Shown: positions 35,101-46,294 of the stretch, in pieces
How positions within the stretch are numbered: position 1 is the first letter of the stretch
How the letters are laid out: every line of letters starts with the position of its first letter
DNA from: Fistulifera solaris
Taxonomy: Eukaryota > Bacillariophyta > Bacillariophyceae > Naviculales > Stauroneidaceae
Length of the DNA stretch: 64,000 nt
Direction of reading: 5' to 3'
NCBI GenBank assembly: GCA_030295235.1
Contig: AP026145.1
Span: 436,501-500,500 of the forward strand
Position numbers and translations under genes: made by a program
The notes under the pieces: generated by a model
Databases searched by the model: none
What the model saw: the letters and a program-made list of their open reading frames with translations, nothing else
Told to the model about the DNA's origin: nothing

Positions 35101-37295
35101 ATACGCTTATAAACTTACCGGCAAATGAGATATGCAACTCTTTGCGCGACAAACTGATAAGCTGTGGCTTTGTCGAGCGACTCGCTGCTTTTGTGTTGAA
35201 GGACATGCCGAAGGATCCCCCGACATGGACCGCGGCGCTTTGGCCAGAAAATAGTGCTCCCCAGAGTACTCCCTCGGAAAACAGCATCGACCATACGATT
35301 CGCGAAGGTTGGCGCGCCCTTTTCGGCCGACTTGGGATCAAAACTGTTTATAAAATTTTGACAGGACTCTGTCAGCACCATGCTCCCATGCAGCGCTGCC
35401 TAGCGAACGTCCCAAGGTTTTTGCAGTGCTGCCACTGGATTGAAGCTACATCTGACAATCCAGCAGACAATATAACAACCTCAGGATTGGGGTTGCTCGC
35501 TGAGACCTTACTTGACGAGATCGGGGAGGGAAACAGCGAAGTTTCAGCCATGGTGACTTCGATAAGAAATGAGACGAAAGTGAGAAAGAAAGCAATGGCA
35601 TTGGAACGACGCAAGGCAACCATGTTAAAAATGGGTGTTCACATAGGTGGCGTCTCTTCTTTTGGCAACAATATGACAGTTCAGAAAGCAGGACCGACTG
35701 CTGTCAATATTCTCGGTTCGATTGGCGACGTACTCGCGCCAAAAGCTTCGTCACAGAGTCCAAGTCGTACTACACAGAAAGGGAGACAGCCTAAGAGGAA
35801 GGAAGAACAAGATAACAAACCTGGATGGCTTACAGAGGCGGAATCGATGGTAGAAGAAACCGGGCTACGATGTGTCGTCTGTCATGAAGGACGAACCCTG
35901 CAGCCCAAAGAATTACTTGCTCTGTACACTTTCACCAAAAAAGTGGTGCTACCGTCGGGGAAGAACATGACTCGGTCAAGCATTGACGGCACTGATGTCT
36001 TGAAAGCCCTCCCGGCGAAAATGCCCGTCAATCTCATTGACGACGCGTTTTCAGAAGAATGGCTTAGACGGGCTCTGGAAGCGAAACTTGCAGTGCAAAA
36101 GTCACCAGCTGAATCTTCACAATCGAGGCGCAGTTCAGTCTTTGTGACCACGACATCAGCTGGAAATGCGATACACATATCTTGTCACCAGCGAGCAAAA
36201 CAAGCAGACCGCACCCACCCGAAGGCGCCAAAGTCTGAGTGGGAAGGTGCAAGTCTCCGCAATAACAGGGTTAAATGCAATTGCGCTCTGCCCCTCATTT
36301 CTAATCGCGATTCGGCGGTGCCATTGGTTGACGTGACCACTGGATTATCAGACTATCAATCCGCGCTGGCCAGTATACTTGGATTTTCGTCATCATGCAT
36401 GCTCTGGCATATCCTTCACGATATTCGTTTTCTGCTCCTGAGAATTGCGTATGGGGAGTCCTTGAACACAGATGCTGGTGGCGGTTCACTGGCATCAAAT
36501 TGTCAGCTTCTCTTCCATCAGATGCATCTTGCCGAGACGTTTGCTAAACAAACCGATGTCGAACAGAAAGAAAGCCTGATTCACGCACAAGGTCTATCGG
36601 CTGGCTGTCTCCTTGCTTGCGGTGTCGTGTTCAAAGAGAACAGCAAAAAAGAAAACTCTGAACTGTTAAGAGCCGTTGCGGATGGTACGCTCATGGGAGC
36701 AATCACAAGTATTATCTTTTACAATGCAAAAGCTTGCGGAGGGGGTCAGTTGAAGGTAGATGCTACATCAGAAAAGCCCCATCCTAAGCGCGAATGGGTG
36801 ATTGGCAGAGATCGCTTTCTCCGGGGTCTTATCGTGTGCGCCGGTCGTCGGCATGTTCTTAATTTAAACAGCTCTGGTTGTTTGCCAGGGCGGACACTTA
36901 GTGGGAGGAAAAGATCTTCCTCATTTGCCGAATGGGATAATAACGATGCGGAGGAAGCAATTTCGCCGACAGAAACAGCATCCCCACGATCGAAATCGAA
37001 GACCAGACGCCGAGCCGGTCGACCCAGTGCCCGTCCCAATATGCCCTCCGTTGACGATTTTCAAAATGCTTTTCGCCCCATGATCACGCTCTTTGCAATA
37101 CTAGATCAACTTTCTGCTGAATTTACGCAAACGATGGATGATAATCAGATCGAGGCAAGCTCACAGCGCATGGTACAAGTAATTGAGGAATCCCAAGCGT
37201 CGCGTAGTATTCAAGAGCTGCTACGAAAAGCTAAGGTTCCTTTTGATAATGGACAATTGATTTCCCTTCTACAGCGAGGAATGGTTCTTGGCTAA
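32112..37295 (+). CDS. UBR4/BIG-family E3 ligase, C-terminal gene (E3 module)
   Basis: Carries the C-terminal third of the BIG/UBR4 architecture. The start is MNSNDAGDKLPEAG at 32112. A short intron, best fit 32306-32397, joins to LALKSLRSYSKLER. Next comes an acidic low-complexity stretch (33190-33580). Then come blocks matching the family: EEFFRGSLSQNP, NKILDTNLKLRVVHQVLWR, ATYRLAGVDGEATED, HCAKLQQNRKRLL, LPFLTYG, and the zinc-binding E3 module with CVVCHEG (near 35873), ISCHQRAKQ (36178) and KCNCALPL (36274). The frame stops at 34204 unless the run of seven T (34193-34199) is read as six, which gives SGSFFARGSGLSIF and joins the next exon without a gap. The BIG/UBR4 E3 module ubiquitinates substrates recruited by the UBR box, which here is encoded by a separate upstream gene. 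Confidence 0.85.
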
Positions 37296-37932
37296 GAGTT
37301 TGGTTCGACAGGGACATAGATCGTCGTTTATAAAGAAAGATAGTATGAATTGTTTTTCCTTGTGCGCTTTTGTAATGCTAGCCAATTATCAACAAGGAGC
37401 AACTGATGCAAGGCAGCAAAGCGGAGGAATGGGTGCTTTTGGTCTCACACAGATCCGGTGCACGTTCGTAAAATCGGTGTTTAGTTTTTATGCTACTACA
37501 TAAATTCTGCCTCGATTCGATCATACAGAAATGCTGTGTGACATCCAGAAATTCTGGAATCGGTGCTTTTGGTCAGACGGAATTTCTGTGAGATTCAGTC
37601 ATGCAAAAAAATAATAACGGTAAGTATCACTACGACCACAACTGGTTTACCTAAGGGGAATATAATCAGAATTTCTGTGATGGGTGCTTTTGGTCCTTAC
37701 GAAAATTCTACGGTCGTTTTAGAAATTCTGGAGTTGGTGCTTTCAGTCTTACAGAAATACTGTCAGCAACTCAGAAATTCTACATTCTTCTTGACGTTCA
37801 TGGAAATGATTACCTTGGTGTGAGTCAGTCATCACATTCGTTAAAACAAAAGAGCACATAAACAAGTATCTTCACAACATGTATTTCCTCATAGCACAAA
37901 GGTCTAGTAGCTATACGGATACTAGGTACAGA
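37296..37932. repeat. intergenic region with degenerate short repeats
   Basis: Four degenerate copies of GGTGCTTTTGGTC followed by a word like AGAATTTCTGTG occur at about 37431, 37562, 37683 and 37736. Spacing is irregular (about 130, 121 and 53 bp). The AGAATTTCTGTG word also forms the core of the 34-bp minisatellite at 62.9-63.1 kb. No gene is seen. Confidence 0.5.
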
Positions 37933-38592
37933 ATGCACATCTATTATTTGCTTTCGACGCTACTCGTCGGTTGCCACTGCTTCAGCCCGCATCCATCTTG
38001 CTTCCGCAGAAGGATAAATGTGTTGGCGTCAACACTCCCCACCATCACAGAACTGTCTTCGGATCCCTTTACGAAGCAGATATCTCACTTGGAAGCAGTT
38101 ATATCACTACTCATTGAAAATGAAACCAGCGACGAGTTACCACCCTTGCTCAAAGCTCAGCTTTCGCACTCGGATGGCATTCGAGGCTTCTTTGCAACCT
38201 ACTTGACCCACGAACGCTCTCCAAACAACGTTGTACCCGCCGCTCTGCGACAAGCCATGGAGTTGAGTGAAAATCACGAGCATTTAATTGATTTGTCATT
38301 CATGAATCTAATCATGCCGACAGCGATGGTGACGATGCATCAAGATCCGGAGCTTTCGAACCAATCGCGTATTACAGCCGAGAGGGGTCTTCTCATTCTG
38401 CAATCTCTGAGCGAGATACCGGTGACGCAAGAATTGGTGGAAAAGGAGTATGAAGCGATATTGGCTGCTTTGACGGGAGAAGCTTACTCGAATACATCGA
38501 AATTGATGTTTTGGACGCAGTTCTTTGAGAGGTGGGGATACGGAGACGAACAACGAAAAGATATTACAGAAGCGCTACGACGATTAAGATAA
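37933..38592 (+). CDS. predicted plastid-targeted protein, unknown function
   Basis: I choose the Met at 37933 because it begins a compact signal peptide (MHIYYLLSTLLVGCHC) followed directly by FSPHPSCFRRR, a Phe-plus-basic start of a diatom plastid transit peptide. The upstream in-frame start at 37879 would bury that signal. The mature part (about 190 residues) is mostly helical and acidic, with HLEAVISLLIENET and LLILQSLSEIPVTQELVEKEY. I recognise no named domain, and plastid targeting is inference from the leader. It converges on TYW1, with the two stop codons about 40 bp apart. Confidence 0.65.
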   Translation: MHIYYLLSTLLVGCHCFSPHPSCFRRRINVLASTLPTITELSSDPFTKQISHLEAVISLLIENETSDELPPLLKAQLSHSDGIRGFFATYLTHERSPNNVVPAALRQAMELSENHEHLIDLSFMNLIMPTAMVTMHQDPELSNQSRITAERGLLILQSLSEIPVTQELVEKEYEAILAALTGEAYSNTSKLMFWTQFFERWGYGDEQRKDITEALRRLR

Positions 38593-38632
38593 AACAGCTT
38601 AATGCTTTACACGCTAAATCCTAAATTGACCA

Positions 38633-40999
38633 TTATATAGATACGACCAAACCACGAAACATGAGACTAGCATCTTGTATCTCTTTCGCACCGCCCCGGA
38701 GTTCCGTCACTGTGGATCCCGTCCCAATCTCGCGCATTCGCGCCTCCATCAATTCGAAAAGGCGCTGCCGTTCCTCTTCAGCAAGTGGCTGACCGGTGTG
38801 ATCGTGGGTAGGAATACCACGATCGTCATATTGAGTATACTTCGGCTGCTTCGTGGCCTTGCGGTGACGCGTATCGGTGGGATCAAATCCTTCTTCTTCC
38901 GCTCCGAACAGCGCCCACTCCGGTGTCGGTGCTGTGTAGTCTTTGACATGAAAGGTAAAAGATGGATCTGCTTCATGTCGTGCCGCTAGTTCCTGAAATT
39001 TGGGATAATTAATCCAAGTATGCCATTGCCGTTCCCCTTCAGGGGAGATTTCTAAAAACTGGTCAACGCGAGCTAGCAAGACACTACATGAATGCTTGTG
39101 TTCACAAGCTAAATCGTACTGTGGTACAGCATTGTCCGTTTCTCGAATACGGTTCAGTTCCGCTTGAAGAGTTTTGGCTAGGTCCACAACTTCATGATGC
39201 CAAGGACTGTTGGACATGTTCAAATTAGAAGCGTCTGATTTCCCGCAAAAGGTAACTCCTTTGATCTCAACGAGGCTGACATGACCCAATGCAATCAGTT
39301 TCGCGTATCCCGAAACTTCATCCGAATTCCAGCCCTTGACGACCGTCAATCGAGCAACAGTGCGTTGCCCTTTGTTCTTTAACGAAACCAAAGATTGTTT
39401 CAGCCGATCCCAGGCATCTTGAAACAAGGGTCGATCAATCGCAATCAGTGACTCTTTGGTAGGGGCGTCGACACTAACGTACAACTGAGTGATTGGCAAT
39501 AGGCTTTCGATGGCTTGAGGATGTTGTCCATTGGTGACGAGAAACGTTGAAATTTCGCGGTGATGCAATTCGGAAAGAAACTCATTGATACGCGGATACA
39601 TGATTGGTTCGCCTACCAAACTGAGTGCACAATGTCGTACTGTATGTGCTTCTTTCCAGCGATCCATTTGCACACCCGGAATGCCTTTGGTCTCTTTGAT
39701 CATATTCACATGCGTTTGTACCGCCTGTTCGACGATAAATTGAGGATCATCTGTTTTCCACCGCCATTCTTTTCCTACTGGATTCTTGTGATGTCTCCAG
39801 CAAAACACGCACTTGTTCGCACACGCCAGCGAAGGAGTCGCTTCCATACATTGATAACTAGTAATACCGTAAAAAGTGTGTTTGTAACAGCCCCCACGAC
39901 CGCGCAACTGATGTTTCGTCCATCGACAAAGTTTTACGGCACTGTGCGTCCCAATCAGTTTGTATCCTTCCTTCTTTAGTTGTTGGGCTTGACGAGGCGT
40001 CACCATTTCGCGGGGCTCACCATTTCCTACTTGTTTCTTCTCCGACGCCATGGCATTTCCCATATCTTCTAGATCCATGACGGTCGGTTCTTCCACATCT
40101 TCTTCATCTTCGTCGTCGGATTCATACTCTGCGCGCTCTTCCATAACCTCCAACGGCTCCTCCGCGTGCTTATGACAGCCGCCGTTCGGCTTCGATTCTT
40201 CTCCACACGCACAGCCACCATTTTTCGTTAAATCCTTGGTTTCAACTTCCTTCTTCCCGACTTTTAATTTTCGCTGCAACTCCATATTCCATTGATGAAA
40301 CGTTTCTTTTGCGTGATCCCCGACGGCGTCGTCTCCCACCTTCAATCGCAACAAACATTTGGCCCCCAATTTTTGAAAGTGGCGAACACATTCCCGGGCC
40401 GGTCGACCCATGGTATCATCGTATTCGGACGATCCCATGCCAAAGATGGCGACTTGTAATTTATTTTTGAGGGGAAGACTCTGCACGCGCCAATCGTGTT
40501 GCACATCTTGCAAGGTTCGTTCCAACGTATCGGCCGCGAACGGTGGCCATGTTCCGTTTGTATACGTCGGAAGGAGCAAAATGAGTACCGGTAATGGGGC
40601 TCTGCTGCCTTTTACGTCGTCTTCGTCGTCTTCATTCAACAATTCATCCCACCAATCCCATTCTTGTACCGATCCTACTTGTACGACACGATTACTTGTG
40701 GTCAACAACGAGAGTTCCGTATACAATTGTCGCGCTAGTTTCTCGCACGTTCCTGTGATCGAAGCGTGCACAATGGAAATCGTGCCCGGAGATAGAATAC
40801 GTAATTTTGTATCTTCTTTCGTTGTTTGACTTTGCGAGCAATCGACTTCTCGGATGGGTACATCGGGTGATGATTCGAGGGGCGTTTCGATCGTCGGACG
40901 AAGATATCGACTATAATACCAGGCAACGGTGATTCCGCCGCCCAAAAGAGCCGCTGCTATAGCTGCAGATTGATTTCTTTGAGCTTGTGACATGTTCAT
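38633..40999 (-). CDS. TYW1: TYW1, tRNA 4-demethylwyosine synthase
   Basis: A 788-residue intronless frame with the two-domain layout of eukaryotic TYW1. A flavodoxin-like domain spans about residues 70-215 (SIVHASITGTCEKLARQLY, FGMGSSEYDD). A radical-SAM domain has the cluster motif CANKCVFCWRH near residue 405, preceded by YGITSYQCMEATPSLA, and ends with a wyosine-type region (EIKGVTFCGKSDASNLN). It converts 1-methylguanosine-37 of tRNA-Phe plus pyruvate into the tricyclic wyosine base. The N-terminus has one hydrophobic helix (AAIAAALLGGGITVAWYY), so it may be anchored at the ER face, as reported for some eukaryotic TYW1 proteins. The linker holds an extra Cys/His-rich patch (GGCACGEESKPNGGCHKH) and an acidic stretch. 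The frame is unbroken. Confidence 0.95.
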   Translation of the reverse strand: MNMSQAQRNQSAAIAAALLGGGITVAWYYSRYLRPTIETPLESSPDVPIREVDCSQSQTTKEDTKLRILSPGTISIVHASITGTCEKLARQLYTELSLLTTSNRVVQVGSVQEWDWWDELLNEDDEDDVKGSRAPLPVLILLLPTYTNGTWPPFAADTLERTLQDVQHDWRVQSLPLKNKLQVAIFGMGSSEYDDTMGRPARECVRHFQKLGAKCLLRLKVGDDAVGDHAKETFHQWNMELQRKLKVGKKEVETKDLTKNGGCACGEESKPNGGCHKHAEEPLEVMEERAEYESDDEDEEDVEEPTVMDLEDMGNAMASEKKQVGNGEPREMVTPRQAQQLKKEGYKLIGTHSAVKLCRWTKHQLRGRGGCYKHTFYGITSYQCMEATPSLACANKCVFCWRHHKNPVGKEWRWKTDDPQFIVEQAVQTHVNMIKETKGIPGVQMDRWKEAHTVRHCALSLVGEPIMYPRINEFLSELHHREISTFLVTNGQHPQAIESLLPITQLYVSVDAPTKESLIAIDRPLFQDAWDRLKQSLVSLKNKGQRTVARLTVVKGWNSDEVSGYAKLIALGHVSLVEIKGVTFCGKSDASNLNMSNSPWHHEVVDLAKTLQAELNRIRETDNAVPQYDLACEHKHSCSVLLARVDQFLEISPEGERQWHTWINYPKFQELAARHEADPSFTFHVKDYTAPTPEWALFGAEEEGFDPTDTRHRKATKQPKYTQYDDRGIPTHDHTGQPLAEEERQRLFELMEARMREIGTGSTVTELRGGAKEIQDASLMFRGLVVSI

Positions 41000-41507
41000 T
41001 CATAAAAAGAAAACCCAACAAAGAAAGTCTCTTGATTGTAAGGACAGGAACGCAAAGAACAGGATCGCTTCGTCAAAGAAAAAGTCAGTCGCCTTTTTTT
41101 GTGGTTCTATTTTTTTTTGCGGAAAACTCGGACGGGCGGCGGTCAGAAAATGCTCGGTGCTACCTACATCGATAAAATTCCTACTGGGCCTACACGTGCA
41201 TCTGACGTAGCCATTCGAAGTAGTCCCTTCGCTCTTGTACTTGTACTTGTACACGTTTCGAATTTTGATTCATCGACTAATAGAGTATTTTATTGATGTT
41301 GGTTCGAATTTTCCATTGCAATTCAGCCCAAATTACGCGAAATTTGGATAATGTCGAATTGCACAGTATCCGGAATCCTCTTTCTCGATAAATTTCCCGA
41401 AGGTGTACGTGAAATGCACGTAGACATTCACAACATTGCATCTGTCATTTTTCATGTTTGGTGTTTCCAATTAGTGTCGATTCTTGCTAATGGTAGCTAG
41501 GACGATA
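41000..41507. other. intergenic region with a diverged 211-bp-repeat copy
   Basis: Upstream of TYW1. At about 41365-41450 the sequence (ACAGTATCCGG, CGATAAATTTCCCGAAGG, TACGTGAAATGCACGTAGACA) aligns with the tandem units at 31227-31860. This shows that the repeat is dispersed. No gene is seen. Confidence 0.5.
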
Positions 41508-42690
41508 CAATGGACGGATGCGAGAGAAGCAAAACGGAACCCTTCGTTGTTCGGTTCATGACTACTGTACAATCCAGTCTTGGCTGGCGTAAACCAACAC
41601 TCCAATCCATAGTGGAAATTCGAGGTGTCGATCCTCGGATTTTCGACGTGAAAATAAGAGAAAATTTTCACAAGTAGTTCAGAATCATCATTGTTGCGAC
41701 TTTTTCTACCGGTAATAAATATATATCCGCAGATGAATGACAATGGACGGATGCGAGAGACGCAAAACGGAACCCTTCGTTGTTCGGTTCATGACTACTG
41801 TACAATCCAGTCTTGGCTGGCGTAAACCAACACTCCAATCCATAGTGGAAATTCGAGGTGTCGATCCTCGGATTTTCGACGTGAAAATAAGAGATATTTT
41901 TCACAAATAGTTCCAGAATCATCATTGTTGCGACTTTTTCTACCGGTAATAAATTTATATCCGCAGATGAATGACAATGGACGGATGCGAGAGAAGCAAA
42001 ACGGAACCCTTCGTTGTTCGGTTCATGACTACTGTACAATCCAGTCTTGGCTGGCGTAAACCAACACTCCAATCCATAGTGGAAATTCGAGGTGTCGATC
42101 CTCGGATTTTCGACGTGAAAATAAGAGAAAATTTTCACAAGTAGTTCAGAATCATCATTGTTGCGACTTTTTCTACCGGTAATAAATATATATCCGCAGA
42201 TGAATGACAATGGACGGATGCGAGAGACGCAAAACGGAACCCTTCGTTGTTCGGTTCATGACTACTGTACAATCCAGTCTTGGCTGGCGTAAACCAACAC
42301 TCCAATCCATAGTGGAAATTCGAGGTGTCGATCCTCGGATTTTCGACGTGAAAATAAGAGATATTTTTCACAAATAGTTCCAGAATCATCATTGTTGCGA
42401 CTTTTTCTACCGGTAATAAATTTATATCCGCAGATGAATGACAATGGACGGATGCGAGAGAAGCAAAACGGAACCCTTCGTTGTTCGGTTCATGACTACT
42501 GTACAATCCAGTCTTGGCTGGCGTAAACCAACACTCCAATCCATAGTGGAAATTCGAGGTGTCGATCCTCGGATTTTCGACGTGAAAATAAGAGAAAATT
42601 TTTAAAAACAAATAGTTCAGAAACATCATTGATGCGACTTTTTCTACATGACAATGGACGGATGCGAGAGACGCAAAACGGGAGCCTTTG
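41508..42690. repeat. 233/234-bp satellite with dimeric higher-order structure
   Basis: Unit starts (CAATGGACGGATGCGAGAGA) lie at 41508, 41741, 41975, 42208 and 42442, with a truncated sixth at 42652. Two variants alternate strictly: type A (GAGAAGC... AGAAAATTTTCACAAGTAG... AAATATATATCC) at 41508, 41975 and 42442; type B (GAGACGC... AGATATTTTTCACAAATAG... AAATTTATATCC) at 41741, 42208 and 42652. Identity within a type is almost complete, so a 467-bp dimer was amplified. Long open frames on the minus strand (up to 180 codons) are a by-product of the repeat length and are not called as genes. Confidence 0.9.
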
Positions 42691-42888
42691 TTGTTCGTGA
42701 CTCTAGGTCTAGAGCCATTATTTTTTTAGTCCAGACTGTATATATACGGACGACGACAAGACGAATCCACGTCACATTAACGAACAACGAACAACGTCAA
42801 CGAAAATGATGTGTTGTTGAAAATAATAGAACCAGCATTCATTATTTGTCTTACCATTAAACTCATTTTGTAGTATCCTTTTATCGCG
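42691..42888. other. probable promoter region of the 42.9-kb gene
   Basis: About 200 bp between the satellite and the next start codon. It contains CTGTATATATACGG (TATA-like, about 42738-42751) and short AACGAACAACG repeats. The assignment as promoter is inference from position. Confidence 0.3.
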
Positions 42889-43847
42889 ATGCGTTCTTGT
42901 CGTTGCTGGTTCTACTCGGTTCTTATTAGTTGTCTAACGATCGCATCATGTAGCGCTTTCATTGCACCACACGCACCCCGTGCGACCGTGCTCCTCTGGA
43001 GCAAAGTCAAACGCGGCAAGCTGGGCAATACAGTAGGCGTTGCCACGACAACAACCAAGAAGAAAGAATCAAAGAAGAGAAACAGTGATAAATCAGCGAT
43101 TTCACCTGATTTGGCCAAATGGATGATGGACAATCCGCGGACGGATAACAACGAGAATACATCACCCCCAAAAGCATCATCACGGAGAGAGCGACAAAGT
43201 ATTCGTTTGGCCGAGCAACAAGTACAAAGAGAGAAAATAGAAGGCTTGGTAGAGCAATTGGAGCAGATGTTGGACCCCACGGCCGAAAACAACAAAAGAC
43301 CCTGTCGGTTCCCGACATTCTGGCCCTACTGCGCGAATTATCACAACAAGCATCGTCGTCTCCTTTGACACAACTCATTGGCACCAATCAACGACGCGAC
43401 TATCGACTCGCGTGGGTAGGATCCGATGATTCCGTGACGCACATTGGTACTGGCCTGCACAAAGTGCCTCTCGCACGATTGCAAGAAGTCTTTCTCAGTT
43501 TTCCCGGACGCAATCGGGTATTGTTGCAAGAAGTCATTCGCATTTTGGGTCCCTTTCCGAATATCCGCAATACTTTGTCAGGTTCCAGTCGATCGTCGAC
43601 GCGAGATGGTGTGACGGAATGGAACGTACAATGGGAGAGTATGGTGGATGGGACGGGCAAAGAACTCTTGGCCGGGAAAGAAGAAAACATCAAATTAGTT
43701 CCATTGCGAGTGTATTACAGCGATGAAATGGTCATCGTCGCGTCTCGGCCGTGCGATGATCCGTGGCAAGGGAATGGTGAAAATGTGTTACTCTTTTTGC
43801 GCGAAGACGACTTGGAGAACAAGTTGGAAGCTTTACGCGTCGCATAG
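42889..43847 (+). CDS. predicted plastid-targeted protein, unknown function
   Basis: The N-terminus is a signal peptide (YSVLISCLTIASCSA) followed by FIAPHAPR, matching the ASAF-type plastid motif of diatoms. A Lys/Thr/Ser-rich, probably disordered segment and a coiled-coil-like stretch (RLAEQQVQREKIEGLVEQLEQML) follow. The open frame ends at 43368. One extra A in the run 43294-43297 gives NNKKTLSVPDILALLRELSQQ and continues in the second frame to the stop at 43847. The C-terminal 150 residues (YRLAWVGSDDSVTHIGTG, IKLVPLRVYYSDEMVIVAS) faintly recall PAP/fibrillin plastid lipid-associated proteins, but this is weak. Total length is about 319 residues. Confidence 0.6.
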
Positions 43848-44334
43848 TCGTATCAGTTTTCTTCTTTTCTATTTCTTTTTTCTAAAATTATGAGCTTGCT
43901 AAATTGTGTTGTATGATTGCAATGCGCTCATCAGTGCAGCTTGCTATACCGATTTCGTGAACGACGTCAAGTGATACTTTAAAAACTAGAGTTGCTACTT
44001 TTTTCACAACGACGCCACTAACTTATAAAAGTAGATCAGTGATATCATATAAAGTATTGGCGCTGTTGTTACTGTTGTTGCTGCTCCTCTTTTCATCGCA
44101 TTAGCCAGATGAGGTGGAGTCGTCGTCGTCGGTCGTCGCTCGAAGAATGACTATGGTGTAAAGTGTAGAGGCACTTTTTTGTGACTCAACTCGAAGTCCA
44201 ATCCCGTAAACTCTTCGTGCACGGAACACAGAGGAACAAACCGCAGAATAGCGGCGGCAAATAATTTCGATGACGAAGAAGAAAAAAATCGATTGCTTTT
44301 CGGACCACACAATACGGACTGTTGTTAATGCAAG
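43848..44334. other. intergenic region
   Basis: About 490 bp between the 42.9-kb gene and the ABCG gene. It holds a CTGTTGTTACTGTTGTTGCTG microsatellite-like stretch near 44062-44082. Nothing else is recognised. Confidence 0.35.
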
Positions 44335-46294
44335 ATGAGTCCCCAAGAAGAGCAAGGGATAGAAACGATTGCTTCGCCCTCAGCGAATGGAGGCTTTCAT
44401 TTGCGATGGAGTCGGATTCAAAAGACGGTCACTATCAAAGACACGGCGACGGGCTTGTCGGGTCGAGCCTCGATCGGGGGAACGAAAGCACCCGAAACGA
44501 CTTCAAAAAAGACCATTCTCTCTAATTGCTCCGGTGCGGCCGCTCCAGGTCAAGTGCTCGCTATTATGGGGCCATCCGGAGCCGGAAAGACGTCGTTAAT
44601 GAATGTACTGGCCGGTCGGGGCACGTATCAAGGAGGAAGTCTTACCATCAACGGCCATCTGATGACGAAACGGAGATTCAAAAGCATTGCTTACGTCAAA
44701 CAGGCGGATATTTTCTTTGAACATCTCACCGTAGCGGATCAATTGTCGTATACCGCTATGTTGCGACTCCCCGAGAGCATGACGAAAGCCGAGAAGAATC
44801 AACAAGTGACCGCAATACTAAACGCATTACGACTCACAAAGGTGCAGCATTCTCCGATTATGTTATGTAGTGGTGGAGAAAAGAAACGTGTGAATATTGG
44901 AACTGAATTAGTGACGAACCCTTCGATTCTTTTGTTGGACGAACCGACGTCGGGATTGGTAAGTTGGCAATAGTTCTAATGCTTGAGTGCATTACTTTGA
45001 GTCAGTGGTTCTCTCACATGCATGCAATGTTTTTCACTATTTTATCCAGGATTCCAGCAGCGCCGTCTCATTACTGCAGCTACTGCAAAGTCTGTCGCGC
45101 GAAGCAAATCGAACCATTGTCACAAGTATTCATCAACCTTCTTCGGCCGTCTTTCGTTCCTTTGACCGTCTTTTGATGATGTCGGATGGAAAAGTGGTTT
45201 ATTTTGGTTCACCCGTCGAATCACTCGATTATTTGAGTCGCTTGGATCTGGCTTGTCCGCCGGGATACAATGCCGCGGATCATTGGATGGACCTATTGGT
45301 GGCCCCTGTCGACGGTAGTGAGGACTTGGTCAAATACAAATTGCAAGATGCGTGGGATGCGGAAGCGCTCGCCTTGGAAATGGATGCAGCCTTTGTGGAC
45401 GGTGATGATGCTTCGGTCAGCACGGAAGCTCGTACTCCCAAATACAATACATCGTGGCTCACGCAATATATCGTACTCACGCACCGTGCTATGAAAAACA
45501 GTCGAAGTGCCATTTTTACGCCACTCAATTTGATCAAATCATTAGCACTCGGTATTGTGGCGGGCTTGTTGTATTTTCAGCTCGATTATGTAGAAGAGAA
45601 CATCAACAACATTCGGAGTTACTACTTTTTTACAATGACGTTTTGGGTATTTGATTCCATGTTTGGTGCCCTAATGGCCTTTCCGGTCGAACGCGCCATT
45701 GTGACACAAGAGAGAGCCGCTTCGTCATATCATTTGAGTGCGTACTTCATGGCCAAAACTACGGCGGATGCTCCCGTGCGAATATGCTTACCGCTTCTGT
45801 ACATGACGGTCTCCTACTGGATGATGGCGATCCGCAACGACATCGTTACCTTTATTGCATCAATAGGATGTACACTCCTGTCCGTCATGGCGGGAGAGGC
45901 GTTTGGGTTGCTGGTGGGTGCTTCCATTCTAGATTTGCAACATGCCATCACGACCATGACTGTGAGCATGTTGTTTCTCATGTTGCTGGGAGGATTTTTC
46001 GTCGAAAACATACCTTCTTTTGTCGAATGGGCCAAATACTTGTCTCCTTTTAAATACGCTTTTGATTCTTCGTTGCAGCTCGTCGTGGACCGCGATCTTC
46101 CGTGCGACGACAGTGGAGTATTGGACGAACTGTGCAATGCAGATGGGTTTGCGCCCGTTGATGAAGTATTGGATTTCATTGGTGTGCAGGGGAGTCTTGG
46201 GTTTAATGTGGGTATGCTCGTCGTCTTGATTATTTGCTGTCGATTCCTTGCTTATTTGGGATTGCGCATGACAAAGACTGCTGATAGAGCTTGA
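44335..46294 (+). CDS. ABCG-type half transporter
   Basis: Reads through without frame error: exon 1 is 44335-44958, the intron 44959-45049 (GTAAGT...ATCCAG), and exon 2 45050-46294, for about 622 residues, normal for an ABCG half transporter. The nucleotide-binding domain comes first: Walker A GPSGAGKTS, signature CSGGEKKRVNIG, Walker [17 protein letters not shown] across the splice junction, and H-loop TSIHQPSS. Then about six transmembrane segments of the ABC2 type (FTPLNLIKSLALGIVAGLLYF, YYFFTMTFWVFDSMFGALMAF, GFFVENIPSFVEWAKYLSPFKYAF). It must dimerise to export a substrate, probably a lipid or hydrophobic compound. The substrate is unknown. It faces the ABCA gene tail to tail, about 360 bp apart. 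Confidence 0.92.

Noticed and set aside
41471-42629. Long minus-strand frames of 90-180 codons in the satellite
   Set aside because: They repeat the same translated unit, overlap in different registers and change register with unit length 233/234. They are by-products of a repeat with few stops.
37296-43000. LTR retroelement near the tandem repeats
   Set aside because: No polymerase, integrase or capsid-like frame and no matching long terminal repeats were seen. The repeats are short tandem units.
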